Shown one piece after another: positions 44,639 to 53,187 of a stretch of DNA of 64,000 bases (its first letter is position 1; each line of letters opens with the position of its first letter). The notes beneath the pieces were generated by a model that searched no databases, was not told the DNA's origin, and saw only the letters and a list, made by a program, of their open reading frames with translations. Origin of the DNA: JAUASW01 sp036880965 (GTDB taxonomy: Bacteria; Pseudomonadota; Gammaproteobacteria; Burkholderiales; Burkholderiaceae_C); NCBI RefSeq assembly GCF_036880965.1, contig NZ_JBAJMV010000002.1:62001-126000 (forward strand), written 5' to 3'. The position numbers and the translations under genes were made by a program.

Positions 44639-47229
44639 TTCGTGAGGGTCTTCAGGCGGTACAGCGCCTCGAGTGCCTCGCGGGGCGTCATGGCATCGGG
44701 ATCCAGATCATGCACGGCATCGAGCAAGGCATGGGTCTCGGCAGCGACAGCGACCGGGTTTTCCGGCGGCGGCGCGGCGAACAGGTCGATCTGCTGCACG
44801 CCTTCGCTGGCCTTGTTTTCCAGCGCTTCGAGCGTGGCGCGCGCCTGGCGCACCAGGCTCGTGGGCATGCCGGCCAGGCGGGCGACCTGCACGCCGTAGC
44901 TGCGGCTGGCCGGCCCTGGTTGGATCTCATGCAGGAAGACGATGTCGTCGCCACTCTCCGCCGCCCCGACATGGCAGTTGCTTGCCTGGCTGTGCTTGGT
45001 CGGGAACTCGGTCAGTTCGAAATAGTGCGTGGCAAACAGCGTGAAGGCCTTGCACTTGTCATGCAGATGGCTGGCGATGGCGCCGGCCAGGGCGAGGCCG
45101 TCGAATGTGGACGTGCCGCGGCCGATCTCGTCCATCAGCACCAGGGAGGCGTCCGTCGCGCTGTGCAGGATGGCGGCGGCCTCGGTCATCTCCATCATGA
45201 AGGTCGACTGCGCGTTGGCCAGGTCGTCCGCCGCTCCGATGCGGGTGTGGATCGCGTCGATCGGTCCAAGGCGGCAGCTGGTCGCCGGCACGAAACTGCC
45301 GATGGCGGCCAGCAGCGCAATCAGCGCCACCTGGCGCATGAAGGTGCTCTTGCCGCCCATGTTCGGGCCGGTGATCACGAGCATGCGGGTGCGCGCATCG
45401 AGCCGGCAGTCATTCGCCATGAACTCACCAGCGCCCGTTTCTCGCAAGCGCATTTCGACGACCGGATGGCGGCCGCCGAGGATCTCGATGCAGGGCTGGC
45501 TGACGAATTCCGGCCGGCACCAGTTCAAGGTGGCGGCGCGTTCGGCCAGCGCAGCCAGCGCATCCAGGCTTGCCAATGCGCGGCCCAGGCGGGTCAGGGG
45601 CTGCAGCTCCTCATTGAGCTGGTCGATCACCAGCTCGTACAGATACTTCTCGCGTGCCAGCGCTCGCTCGTTGGCCGACAGCGCCTTGTCTTCGAAAGCC
45701 TTCAGCTCCGGCGTGATGTAGCGCTCGGCGTTCTTCAGGGTCTGGCGGCGCTGGTAGTCCATCGGCACCTTGTCGACCTGGCCCTGCGTGACCTCGATGT
45801 AGAAGCCATGGACCTTGTTGTACTGGACTCGCAGGTTGGCTATTGCCGTGCGGGCGCGCTCACGGGTTTCCAGGTCGAGCAGGAAGGCGTCGCAGTTGTT
45901 CTGGATGCCGCGCAGCTCGTCCAGCTCGGCATCGAAGCCGGTGGCGATCACGCCGCCGTCGCGCATCAGCACGGCCGGCTCTTCGGCAATCGCGTGGCGC
46001 AGCAGTTCTTCGATGTGTGGCGAGGCACGCAGGCCTTCGGCCATCTGGTCGATCAGCGGCGAGCCGGCGGGCAGCGTGGCTTGCAACTGCGGCAGGGCCT
46101 GCAGCGTGGCGCGCAAGCCGGTCAGCTCGCGCGGGCGCACCTGGCGCAGGGCGATGCGGGCGGCAATGCGCTCGACATCAGACACATGGCGCAGCGAGTC
46201 GCGCAGCCGCTCGAAGCCGCTGCGCATCAGTGCATCGATGGCCCCGTGTCGGGCCATGGCCTCGGCGCGTTCGCGCTTGGGGTGCAGGAGCCACTGGCGC
46301 AGCGCGCGGCTGCCCATGCCGGTGCGGCAGCTGTCCAGCAGCGAGAGCAGGGTGGGCGAGGTTTCGCCGCGCAGGGTCTGCGTGAGTTCGAGGTTGCGCT
46401 GGCTGGCCGGCGGCAGATCCAGCAGCTCGGAGCTGCGCTGCACCTGCAAGGACTTCACATGGGCCAGCGCGCGGCCTTGCGTGTGCTCGGCAAAGCTCAA
46501 GAGCGCGGCTGCTGCGGCCTGCGCGGCGGTCAGCTCTTGCGCATTGAAGCCAGCCAGGCTGGCCACGCCGAGCTGCTCGCAGAGCTTGCGGGCGCCGAGC
46601 TGAGAGTCGAACTGCCAGCTCGGCCGGTTGGTCACTGGCAGGCGCGCCACCAGCACGGCGCCGGGCTGGCGCTCTCGGTCCACCAGCACTTCAGCGGGTG
46701 CAAGCCGCGCCAGCCACGAAGGCAGCTCGGCCTCCTTGCATTCCGACAGGCCGATCTGGCCCTGGGTCAGCGACAGCCAGGCCAGGCCAAAGGTCTTGCC
46801 CTGAGTCGTCACCGCCAGCAGCACCGAATCCTGCTTGTCCGCCAGCAGCTCGCTGTCGGTCACCGTGCCTGGCGTGACCACGCGAACGATCTTGCGCTCG
46901 ACCGGGCCCTTGCTCGTGGCCACATCGCCCACCTGCTCGGCAATGGCCACGGCCACGCCCAGCTTGATCAGCTTGGCGAGATACGACTCCAGCGCATGCA
47001 CCGGCACGCCCGCCATCACCACGGGTTCGCCGCCGCTCTGGCCGCGGGTGGTCAGCGTGATGTCCAGCAGCTGGTTGGCCTTGCGGGCGTCGTCGTAGAA
47101 GACCTCGTAGAAGTCGCCCATGCGGAAGAACACCAGGTCGTCCGGATGGGCGGACTTGAGACGCAGGTATTGCTGCATCACGGGCGTGTGGGCGGAAAAG
47201 TCGGCGGAAGCGGCAGCAGCTTGGCTCAT
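44635..47229 (-). CDS. mutS: DNA mismatch repair protein MutS
   Basis: An 864-residue mismatch sensor. The mismatch-binding Phe-x-Glu is in FRMGDFYEVF, the ATPase has Walker A TGPNMGGKST, MDEIGRGTSTFDG (Walker B) and TLFATHYFELTEF; the helix-turn-helix dimer end has YGVQVARLAGMP. The C-terminal PREALEALYRLK is the beta-clamp/tetramer region. ATG 47229 gives MSQAAAASADFSAHTPVMQQY, as in relatives. It follows suhB's terminator by 22 bases. Confidence 0.97.
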   Translation of the reverse strand: MSQAAAASADFSAHTPVMQQYLRLKSAHPDDLVFFRMGDFYEVFYDDARKANQLLDITLTTRGQSGGEPVVMAGVPVHALESYLAKLIKLGVAVAIAEQVGDVATSKGPVERKIVRVVTPGTVTDSELLADKQDSVLLAVTTQGKTFGLAWLSLTQGQIGLSECKEAELPSWLARLAPAEVLVDRERQPGAVLVARLPVTNRPSWQFDSQLGARKLCEQLGVASLAGFNAQELTAAQAAAAALLSFAEHTQGRALAHVKSLQVQRSSELLDLPPASQRNLELTQTLRGETSPTLLSLLDSCRTGMGSRALRQWLLHPKRERAEAMARHGAIDALMRSGFERLRDSLRHVSDVERIAARIALRQVRPRELTGLRATLQALPQLQATLPAGSPLIDQMAEGLRASPHIEELLRHAIAEEPAVLMRDGGVIATGFDAELDELRGIQNNCDAFLLDLETRERARTAIANLRVQYNKVHGFYIEVTQGQVDKVPMDYQRRQTLKNAERYITPELKAFEDKALSANERALAREKYLYELVIDQLNEELQPLTRLGRALASLDALAALAERAATLNWCRPEFVSQPCIEILGGRHPVVEMRLRETGAGEFMANDCRLDARTRMLVITGPNMGGKSTFMRQVALIALLAAIGSFVPATSCRLGPIDAIHTRIGAADDLANAQSTFMMEMTEAAAILHSATDASLVLMDEIGRGTSTFDGLALAGAIASHLHDKCKAFTLFATHYFELTEFPTKHSQASNCHVGAAESGDDIVFLHEIQPGPASRSYGVQVARLAGMPTSLVRQARATLEALENKASEGVQQIDLFAAPPPENPVAVAAETHALLDAVHDLDPDAMTPREALEALYRLKTLTK

Positions 47230-47251
47230 CGGCAGGGCGGCGAAGAAAGAA

Positions 47252-47275
47252 CAAAGCCCTCGACAGAGGGCTTTG
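47252..47275 (-). terminator. Intrinsic terminator after suhB
   Basis: CAAAGCCCTC (47252-47261) and GAGGGCTTTG (47266-47275) form a perfect ten-base stem with a four-base loop; on the minus strand the stem ends in TTTG and is followed by TTCTTTC. It lies between the suhB stop and the mutS start. Confidence 0.82.
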
Positions 47276-47296
47276 GCAGGTGTCTTGAGAGGAAGT

Positions 47297-48247
47297 TTAG
47301 ACCGGCGCGCCGTTGTCCGACTTCTTGATGCGCACCGCTGCGCGCTTCTTGGGCGCCGCATCTTCGGCCACAGCTTCGGCCGCGCTCTTGGCGGCCGGCT
47401 TGGCTGCCGCCGCGGTCGCTGTTTCTTCCTCGGCCTTGATCACGCGGGTGTAGGGCGTCAGGATCTGCACGAGCTGGCCGTAGATCTTCGGACCGCCGGC
47501 CACGACTTCGCGCTGGTACAGGTAGTCGCTCTCGCCGGTGAAATTGCCGATCAGGCCACCGGCTTCGGTGACAATCAGCGAGCCGGCTGCCAGGTCCCAG
47601 GGCTGCAGGCCGGTTTCGAAGAAGGCGTCGTAGTAGCCCGCTGCCACGTAGCAGAGGTCCAGGGCCGCAGCGCCCGGCCGGCGCAGGCCGGCGCATTGCT
47701 GCATCACCTCTTCGAACATCTTCACGTAGCGCTTGAAGTTGTCGCCCTTGCGGAAGGGGAAGCCGGTGCCGATCAGGGCGTCGCTCATGCGGGTGCGCTT
47801 GGAGACGCGCAGGCGCTTGTCGTTCAGGTAGGCGCCGCGGCCCTTGGTGGCGTAGAACAGGTCGTTGCGGGTCGGGTCGTAGACCACGGCCTGCTGGATC
47901 ACGCCGCGGTGGGCCAGCGCGATCGACACGCAGTACACCGGGAAACCGTGGATGAAGTTGGTGGTGCCGTCCAGCGGATCGATGATCCAGACGAATTCGG
48001 AAGTCTTGTTGCCGCGAGTGCGGCCCGACTCTTCGGCGAGGATGCCGTGGTCGGGGTAGGCCTGGAGAAGCGTTTCGATGATCACTTCTTCGGCGGCCTG
48101 GTCCACCTCGGTCACGAAGTCATTGGGTGCCTTCGTGTTGATTTTCAGGATGTCGAGATCCATCGAAGCGCGGTTGATGATGGCACCGGCCGCGCGCGCC
48201 GCCTTGATGGCGACATTGAGCATGGGATGGAGTGAAGCTTGCGTCAT
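47297..48247 (-). CDS. suhB: Inositol monophosphatase family protein SuhB
   Basis: A 316-residue Mg-dependent phosphatase that also acts with NusA/NusG in rRNA transcription in E. coli. Metal motifs are DFVTEVDQAAEE, GILAEESG, WIIDPLDGTTNFIHG and PWDLAAGSLIVTEAGG. The protein extends about 50 residues beyond the fold with an Ala/Lys-rich basic tail (KPAAKSAAEAVAE, KKRAAVRIKK), longer than the E. coli protein. ATG 48247 starts MTQASLHPML. Divergent from trmJ. Confidence 0.94.
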   Translation of the reverse strand: MTQASLHPMLNVAIKAARAAGAIINRASMDLDILKINTKAPNDFVTEVDQAAEEVIIETLLQAYPDHGILAEESGRTRGNKTSEFVWIIDPLDGTTNFIHGFPVYCVSIALAHRGVIQQAVVYDPTRNDLFYATKGRGAYLNDKRLRVSKRTRMSDALIGTGFPFRKGDNFKRYVKMFEEVMQQCAGLRRPGAAALDLCYVAAGYYDAFFETGLQPWDLAAGSLIVTEAGGLIGNFTGESDYLYQREVVAGGPKIYGQLVQILTPYTRVIKAEEETATAAAAKPAAKSAAEAVAEDAAPKKRAAVRIKKSDNGAPV

Positions 48248-48383
48248 GCGTTGGAACCCTTCGACGGAATGCGGCGAAAAATAAGAGGTGGACTGGCGAA
48301 AAGAAAGAGCGAGTGGCGGCAGCTGGGCTGCATTGAGTGCCACGGATAATTGCGCATTTTAGCCGAGAGCCGGGAAATCCCCA

Positions 48384-49124
48384 ATGAGTGCGCCCGTGGA
48401 ATCCACACGATTCATCCTGATCCAGACCAGCCACCCGGGCAATGTGGGTGCCACCGCGCGGGCGATGAAAGTGATGGGCTTCTCCGAACTGGTGCTGGTC
48501 AAGCCCCGGTTTGCCGATGTCTTGAGCCAGGAAGAGACGGTAGCCATGGCCAGCGGCGCGGCCGATATCCTGGCCCGGGCCCGCATCACAGAAACGCTGG
48601 AAGAGGCGCTGGAGGGCGTCAGCTTCGCCTGCGCCACGGCCATGACGCCGCGCGACTTCGGCCCGCCAACGCGCGAGCCACGCTCGCTGTTCTCCGAGTT
48701 GGCGAGCTCGGGCCACAAGCTCGGCCTGGTCTTCGGCTCCGAGCGCTATGGCATGAGCAATGAGGACGTCTACCGCTGCCACGCGGTGCTGTCGATTCCC
48801 ACGCATCCGGACTACGGCTCGCTCAACCTCGCCCAGGCGGTGCAATTGCTGGCCTATGACTGGCGCCAGGCGCTGGGCGGCTTCGAGGTGGCGCCGCGGA
48901 CGCCGGACGCCAACATCGCCGATGCTCGAGCAGTGCAGGGCCTGCTCACACATTTGCAGAGCTCGCTGGAGGCGATTGGCTACCTCGACCCGGCGGCGCC
49001 CAAGAAACTGATGCCGCGTCTGAATCAGCTGTTCAATCGCGCTCAGCTGACGGTCGAAGAGGTCCACATCCTGCGTGGCATTGCTCGCGCGATGGCGAAA
49101 GAAGCCCCAACCGACAAGGGTTGA
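48384..49124 (+). CDS. trmJ: tRNA (cytidine/uridine-2'-O)-methyltransferase TrmJ
   Basis: A 246-residue SPOUT methyltransferase acting on nucleotide 32 of tRNA. The N-terminal ILIQTSHPGNVGATARAMK and the knot residues LGLVFGSERYGMSNED with LNLAQAVQLLAYD are the TrmJ signature. The C-terminal helical segment (LFNRAQLTVEEVHILRGIAR) aids dimerisation or tRNA binding. cysE begins 100 bases downstream on the same strand. Confidence 0.95.
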   Translation: MSAPVESTRFILIQTSHPGNVGATARAMKVMGFSELVLVKPRFADVLSQEETVAMASGAADILARARITETLEEALEGVSFACATAMTPRDFGPPTREPRSLFSELASSGHKLGLVFGSERYGMSNEDVYRCHAVLSIPTHPDYGSLNLAQAVQLLAYDWRQALGGFEVAPRTPDANIADARAVQGLLTHLQSSLEAIGYLDPAAPKKLMPRLNQLFNRAQLTVEEVHILRGIARAMAKEAPTDKG

Positions 49125-49160
49125 TGGCGATAGCAAAAGCGCTTGCGCTTCAGAGAAGAC

Positions 49161-49181
49161 TCACATCCTGCAAGGATGTGA
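49161..49181 (+). repeat. Hairpin between trmJ and cysE
   Basis: TCACATCC (49161-49168) and GGATGTGA (49174-49181) form an eight-base stem with a five-base loop, 44 bases before the cysE start. No T-run follows, so it is a leader or intercistronic stem rather than a clear terminator. Confidence 0.45.
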
Positions 49182-49224
49182 TGTCGGAACTAAACTGGCC
49201 GGCCCTCATAGCAAACACCTGTCC

Positions 49225-49998
49225 ATGTTCCAGCGCCTCCGCGAAGACATCGCCTGCATCCTCGAGCGCGATCCGGCTGCCCGGTCGACCTGGGAGGTGC
49301 TGACCTGTTATCCGGGTCTGCATGCGCTGCAAATCCATCGCCTCTCACACTGGTGCTGGCGCAACGGCATGAAGTGGCTGGGGCGCTTCCTGTCCAACAT
49401 CGGCCGCTTCCTGACCGGCATCGAGATCCATCCGGGCGCCACCATCGGTCGCCGGGTCTTCATCGACCACGGCATGGGCATCGTCATCGGCGAGATGGCC
49501 GAGATCGGCGACGGCTGCACGATCTATCAGGGTGTGACGCTGGGCGGCACGGCCTTGGTGAAGGGCGCCAAGCGGCACCCGACGCTGGAAGCCGGCGTGA
49601 TCATCGGCGCCAATGCCTGCGTGCTGGGCGGCTTCACGATCGGCGCTGGTGCCCGTGTGGGCTCAGGCGCGGTGGTGACAAGGCCGGTGCCGGCCGGTGC
49701 GACGGCCGTGGGCAACCCGGCCCGCATCATCGAGGCGCAGGCCGATGCCAAGCGTGAAGAGGTGGCGGCCAAGATGGGCTTCTCGGCCTACGGCGTGACC
49801 GCGGGCGATGACCCGGTGGCGCAAGCGATGAAGGGCTTGATCGACAACGCGGCCGGTCATGAGCACCAGATCGCGCTGCTTTGGAAGGCCATCGAGACCC
49901 TGTCGGCTTCCGCAGCCCGCAAGGACTGCGTCCCGGCGGATGCGGCGCTGACCGAGCATTTCGAGGCTGACAAGCTGAATCAGCTCGTCAGCAAGTAG
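49225..49998 (+). CDS. cysE: Serine O-acetyltransferase
   Basis: A 257-residue enzyme making O-acetylserine for cysteine synthesis. The catalytic His/Asp region and beta-helix are IEIHPGATIGRRVFIDHGMG, IYQGVTLGGT, and GAGARVGSGAVVTRPVPAGAT followed by GNPARI. The C-terminus is extended by about 60 residues after the helix. ATG 49225 is the natural start (MFQRLREDI); the frame upstream into trmJ is discarded. It is convergent with slyD. Confidence 0.94.
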   Translation: MFQRLREDIACILERDPAARSTWEVLTCYPGLHALQIHRLSHWCWRNGMKWLGRFLSNIGRFLTGIEIHPGATIGRRVFIDHGMGIVIGEMAEIGDGCTIYQGVTLGGTALVKGAKRHPTLEAGVIIGANACVLGGFTIGAGARVGSGAVVTRPVPAGATAVGNPARIIEAQADAKREEVAAKMGFSAYGVTAGDDPVAQAMKGLIDNAAGHEHQIALLWKAIETLSASAARKDCVPADAALTEHFEADKLNQLVSK

Positions 49999-50006
49999 CG
50001 CGCTGC

Positions 50007-50483
50007 TTAGTGGTGAACGCCATGCGCGCCATGCGCATGGCCGTGTGCCACTTCTTCGGCCGTGGCGGCGCGAACCGACACGACCTTGATGGCGACCTTC
50101 AGCGTCATGCCAGCCAGCGGATGGTTGCCATCCAGCAGCACGGTGTCGCCCTTGATCTTGACCACGTTGTAGAGCTTGAACTCGCCGTCGCCTTCGCGCA
50201 GTTCGAGTTGGCCGCCGACCTTGACGCCGGGCGGGAAATCCTTCTTCGCCAGCGTGCGAGCCAGCGCTTCATCGCGCTCGCCGAAGGCCTTGTCGGGCGT
50301 CAGGTTCAGCGTGACCTGGTAGCCGGCTTCCTGGCCTTCCAGCGCTTCTTCCACGGCCGGCAGGGTGTTGCCATAGCCGCCGATCAGGCAGGCCATGGGC
50401 TCCTTGGAGGCTTCGATCAATTGGCCTTTGCCGTCAGCCACCTTCAGGTGCATGGTGACGATGGTGTCCTTGGTGATTTTCAT
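50007..50483 (-). CDS. slyD: FKBP-type peptidyl-prolyl isomerase, SlyD-like
   Basis: A 158-residue isomerase and chaperone. It has the FKBP strands DTIVTMHLKVAD, LIGGYGNTLPAVEEALEGQEAG, the inserted flap domain, and NHPLAGMTLKVAIKVVSV; the short tail HGHAHGAHGVHH is His-rich and would bind nickel or zinc as SlyD tails do. Its start overlaps the mog stop by ATGA. SlyD supplies nickel to metallocentres in other bacteria; mog lies beside it. Confidence 0.93.
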   Translation of the reverse strand: MKITKDTIVTMHLKVADGKGQLIEASKEPMACLIGGYGNTLPAVEEALEGQEAGYQVTLNLTPDKAFGERDEALARTLAKKDFPPGVKVGGQLELREGDGEFKLYNVVKIKGDTVLLDGNHPLAGMTLKVAIKVVSVRAATAEEVAHGHAHGAHGVHH

Positions 50484-51061
50484 GATTGGTTGGGGCGTTG
50501 CGCCGATTTCGGGCGGAAGGCCATGCAGACCTCCTCGCGGGTTTCAAGATAGGGGCCGCCGATCAGGTCGATGCAATACGGCACGGCAGCAAAGATGCCA
50601 CTGGCGGCCGGGTGCCCGGCCAAGGTCTCTGCAATCGCCTTGGGCTGGCCGGGCAGGTTGATGATCAAGGCCCGGCCGCGTATCACCGCCACCTGGCGAG
50701 AGAGGATGGCGGTGGGCACGAAGTGCAGGGAGATCTGGCGCATCTGCTCGCCAAAGCCGGGCATCTCGCGGTCGGCCACGTCCAGCGTGGCTTCGGGCGT
50801 GACGTCGCGCAGCGCCGGGCCGGTGCCGCCGGTGGTCAACACCAGATCGCACCTGGCCTCATCAACCAGCTCGCGCAGCGTGGCGGCGATGAGCGGGCGC
50901 TCGTCCGGAATCAGACGTGGCTGGAATTCAATCGGGTTGAGCAGGGCGCTGCTGAGCCATGCCTGCAGCGCCGGCAGGCCCTTGTCTTCGTAGACACCGG
51001 TCGAGGCACGGTCGCTGATCGACACGATGCCGATCCGCACACCCTGGACGGGCTCACTCAT
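50480..51061 (-). CDS. mog: Molybdopterin adenylyltransferase
   Basis: A 193-residue enzyme that adenylates molybdopterin before molybdenum insertion, here relevant to the IorAB enzyme. The family motifs are IGIVSISDRASTGVYEDKG and VLTTGGTGPALRDVTPEAT, followed by MPGFGEQMR and the phosphate-loop segment NLPGQPKAIAETL. It overlaps slyD and darP (8 bases), so the three form one operon, order darP-mog-slyD. Confidence 0.95.
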   Translation of the reverse strand: MSEPVQGVRIGIVSISDRASTGVYEDKGLPALQAWLSSALLNPIEFQPRLIPDERPLIAATLRELVDEARCDLVLTTGGTGPALRDVTPEATLDVADREMPGFGEQMRQISLHFVPTAILSRQVAVIRGRALIINLPGQPKAIAETLAGHPAASGIFAAVPYCIDLIGGPYLETREEVCMAFRPKSAQRPNQS

Positions 51062-51599
51062 CGGCCTGTGCCTTGTTCAGCAGGGCGCTCTTGATGAACT
51101 GGAACAGTTCGCGGAACGCACGGCCGCTGCGTTGCTCAGGCGCAGCCGACGCATCCTTGCGAGCAGCGCGCACCAGGCTGCGCAATTGCTGCACATCGGT
51201 GCCGGTGTGTTCGGCGATGAAGACCTGCAGCTCGTTGTCGCTGCCCAAGAGGCGCTCGCGCCAGCGCTCGGCCTGGTGCAGGGCGAGGCTGTCTAGCGCA
51301 TGGCCCAGCTTGAAGGCGGCCACGGCTTCGCGGATCGGCTCCGGGTCTTCGCGGCGCATCAGCTTGCCCAGGTACTGCATCTGGCGGCGCCGGCCTTCGT
51401 GGGCGGTGATCTTCTTGGCGTCGCGTATGGCCTCGAGCAGGATCTCGGGCAGGTTCAAGGGTTCCAGGCGGCTGGCCGGCAGGGTCAGCAGGTCCTCGCC
51501 GAGGTCCTGCAGATCGTGGCTGTCGCGCTTCTTCTGGCTCTTGCTGGGGCGGTCGAAGTCGTCGTCTTCGGACGCCGGTTCGGCTTCGTGGTGTCGCAT
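51054..51599 (-). CDS. darP: Ribosome-associated protein DarP/YjgA
   Basis: A 181-residue DUF615 protein that aids late 50S subunit assembly. The N-terminus is acidic then Lys/Ser-rich (KSQKKRDSHDLQDLG), followed by the conserved VLLEAIRDAKKITAHEGRRR-like segment (EAIRDAKKITAHEGRRRQMQ) and YLGKLMRREDP. ATG 51599 is chosen; the frame upstream gives a non-conserved leader. It is the first gene of the darP-mog-slyD set and divergent from pmbA. Confidence 0.92.
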   Translation of the reverse strand: MRHHEAEPASEDDDFDRPSKSQKKRDSHDLQDLGEDLLTLPASRLEPLNLPEILLEAIRDAKKITAHEGRRRQMQYLGKLMRREDPEPIREAVAAFKLGHALDSLALHQAERWRERLLGSDNELQVFIAEHTGTDVQQLRSLVRAARKDASAAPEQRSGRAFRELFQFIKSALLNKAQADE

Positions 51600-51632
51600 G
51601 GTGAGAAGAAAGAAGGCGATGGGAAGGGCCCG

Positions 51633-51639
51633 TATGATA
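51633..51639. promoter_or_regulatory. Shared near-palindromic -10 region between darP and pmbA
   Basis: TATGATA reads TATGAT on the plus strand and TATCAT on the minus strand, centred between the divergent genes, about 30 bases from the pmbA start and 35 from darP. It could serve either direction. No clear -35s are seen. Confidence 0.35.
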
Positions 51640-51664
51640 AGCGCCCCACCTCCAGACAAACCCC

Positions 51665-53047
51665 ATGCCCAGCTCCAAGCCGTCTTCCGCCGCCCATGGA
51701 TTCGCCTATTCGCCGGACCAGTTTCGCCAGTTGGTGGCGGACGCGCTGGCCGAAGCCAAGCGGCTCGGCGCCAGCGACGCCGGGGCGGAAGCGTCCGAAG
51801 GCTGCGGGCTGTCGGTCTCGGTGCGCAAGGGTGAGCTGGAAAATGTGGAGCTCAATCGCGACAAGTCGCTGGGCATCTCGGTCTACCTGGGCCAGCGCCG
51901 CGGCAACGCCTCGACTTCGGACTTCTCACCGCAAGCCTTGAAGGACACGGTGCGGGCCGCTTATGACATCGCCCGCTTCACGGCCGAAGACCCGGTGGCA
52001 GGCCTGCCGGATGTGGAGGACCTGTCGCTTGACTCAGCCTCCCGTCCCGAGCTGGACTTGTTCCATCCCTGGGACCTGAGCGCCGAGAAGGCCGCTGAAC
52101 TGGCCTTGCGCTGCGAGGCGGCGGCCTTTGCAACCGATTCGCGCGTCACCAACTCCGAAGGCGCCGCGGTTTCGGCGCAGCAATCTCATTTCATATCTGG
52201 CAACACACGCGGTTTCAGTGGCGGCTATGCGAGCTCGCGCCATTCGATCTCGGTGGCGCCCATCGCCGGCCGCGGCGCCGGCATGCAGCGCGACTCCTGG
52301 TACAGCTCGATGCGCGCGGCCGGCGACCTGGCCAAGCCTGAAGCGGTGGGCCGCTACGCGGCCGAGCGAGCGCTTTCGCGCCTGAAGGCCCGCAAGGTCA
52401 AGACGGCTGAAGTGCCTGTGCTGTTCGAAAGCACCGTGGCCGCCGGCCTGCTCGGCGCCCTGGTGCAGGCCACCAGCGGCGGCGCGCTCTATCGCAAGGC
52501 CAGCTTCCTGCTCGACAGCCTGGGCACGCCGGTGATGGCATCGCATATCGACATCTCTGAAGACCCGCATGTGCAACGTGGCAAGGGCAGCTCGCCCTTC
52601 GATGATGAAGGGGTGCTCACCCGCGCTCGCAGTGTGGTCGAGGCTGGCGTGCTGCAAGGCTACTTCCTCTCCACCTATTCGGCTCGCAAGCTGGGCATGC
52701 GCACGACCGGCCATGCCGGCGGTTCACACAACCTGGTGATGAGCAGCCGCCTCACCGCGCCCGGCGATGATCTGAAGACCATGTTGCGCCGCCTGGGGAC
52801 CGGGCTTTTCGTGACCGAGCTGATGGGGCAGGGCGTGAACTACGTGACCGGCGACTACTCGCGCGGCGCGAGCGGCTACTGGGTCGAGAACGGCGAGATC
52901 GCCTACCCGGTCCACGAGGTCACGATTGCCGGCAATCTGCGCGAGATGTTTCAGCAGATCGTTGGCATTGGCACCGACCGTTACACGCTCGGCACCAAGA
53001 CCATCGGCTCGGTGCTGCTGGCGCGCATGAAGCTCGCCGGCAGCTGA
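51665..53047 (+). CDS. pmbA: Metalloprotease PmbA (TldE family)
   Basis: A 460-residue protein of the TldD/TldE pair, which processes antibacterial peptides and antitoxins. The E-subunit PmbA lacks the HExxxH zinc site, and no such motif is seen. Conserved stretches are GCGLSVSVRKGELENVELNRDKSLGIS-like N-terminal strand, SISVAPIAGRGAGMQRDSW, FESTVAAGLLGALV, THAGGSHN-like region TGHAGGSHNL, and GVNYVTGDYSRGASGYWVENGE. The partner TldD is not in this window. Confidence 0.93.
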   Translation: MPSSKPSSAAHGFAYSPDQFRQLVADALAEAKRLGASDAGAEASEGCGLSVSVRKGELENVELNRDKSLGISVYLGQRRGNASTSDFSPQALKDTVRAAYDIARFTAEDPVAGLPDVEDLSLDSASRPELDLFHPWDLSAEKAAELALRCEAAAFATDSRVTNSEGAAVSAQQSHFISGNTRGFSGGYASSRHSISVAPIAGRGAGMQRDSWYSSMRAAGDLAKPEAVGRYAAERALSRLKARKVKTAEVPVLFESTVAAGLLGALVQATSGGALYRKASFLLDSLGTPVMASHIDISEDPHVQRGKGSSPFDDEGVLTRARSVVEAGVLQGYFLSTYSARKLGMRTTGHAGGSHNLVMSSRLTAPGDDLKTMLRRLGTGLFVTELMGQGVNYVTGDYSRGASGYWVENGEIAYPVHEVTIAGNLREMFQQIVGIGTDRYTLGTKTIGSVLLARMKLAGS

Positions 53048-53187
53048 GCTGGAGCTAGCAAAAAGCTGACGCGGCCCTGACGCCGGCGCCTGGCAATGCG
53101 CCGGGTTTCTCCTGGGAAATGACCGTGCCGGACGACTCCTAGAATCGTTCGGCTATAGACTGCATTTCCCACATCAGGAGACAAGAG

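Noticed and set aside
44710..47328. An 872-codon plus-strand ORF opposite mutS
   Set aside because: It is antisense to a complete, well conserved mutS gene and has a low-complexity His/Gln/Arg composition.
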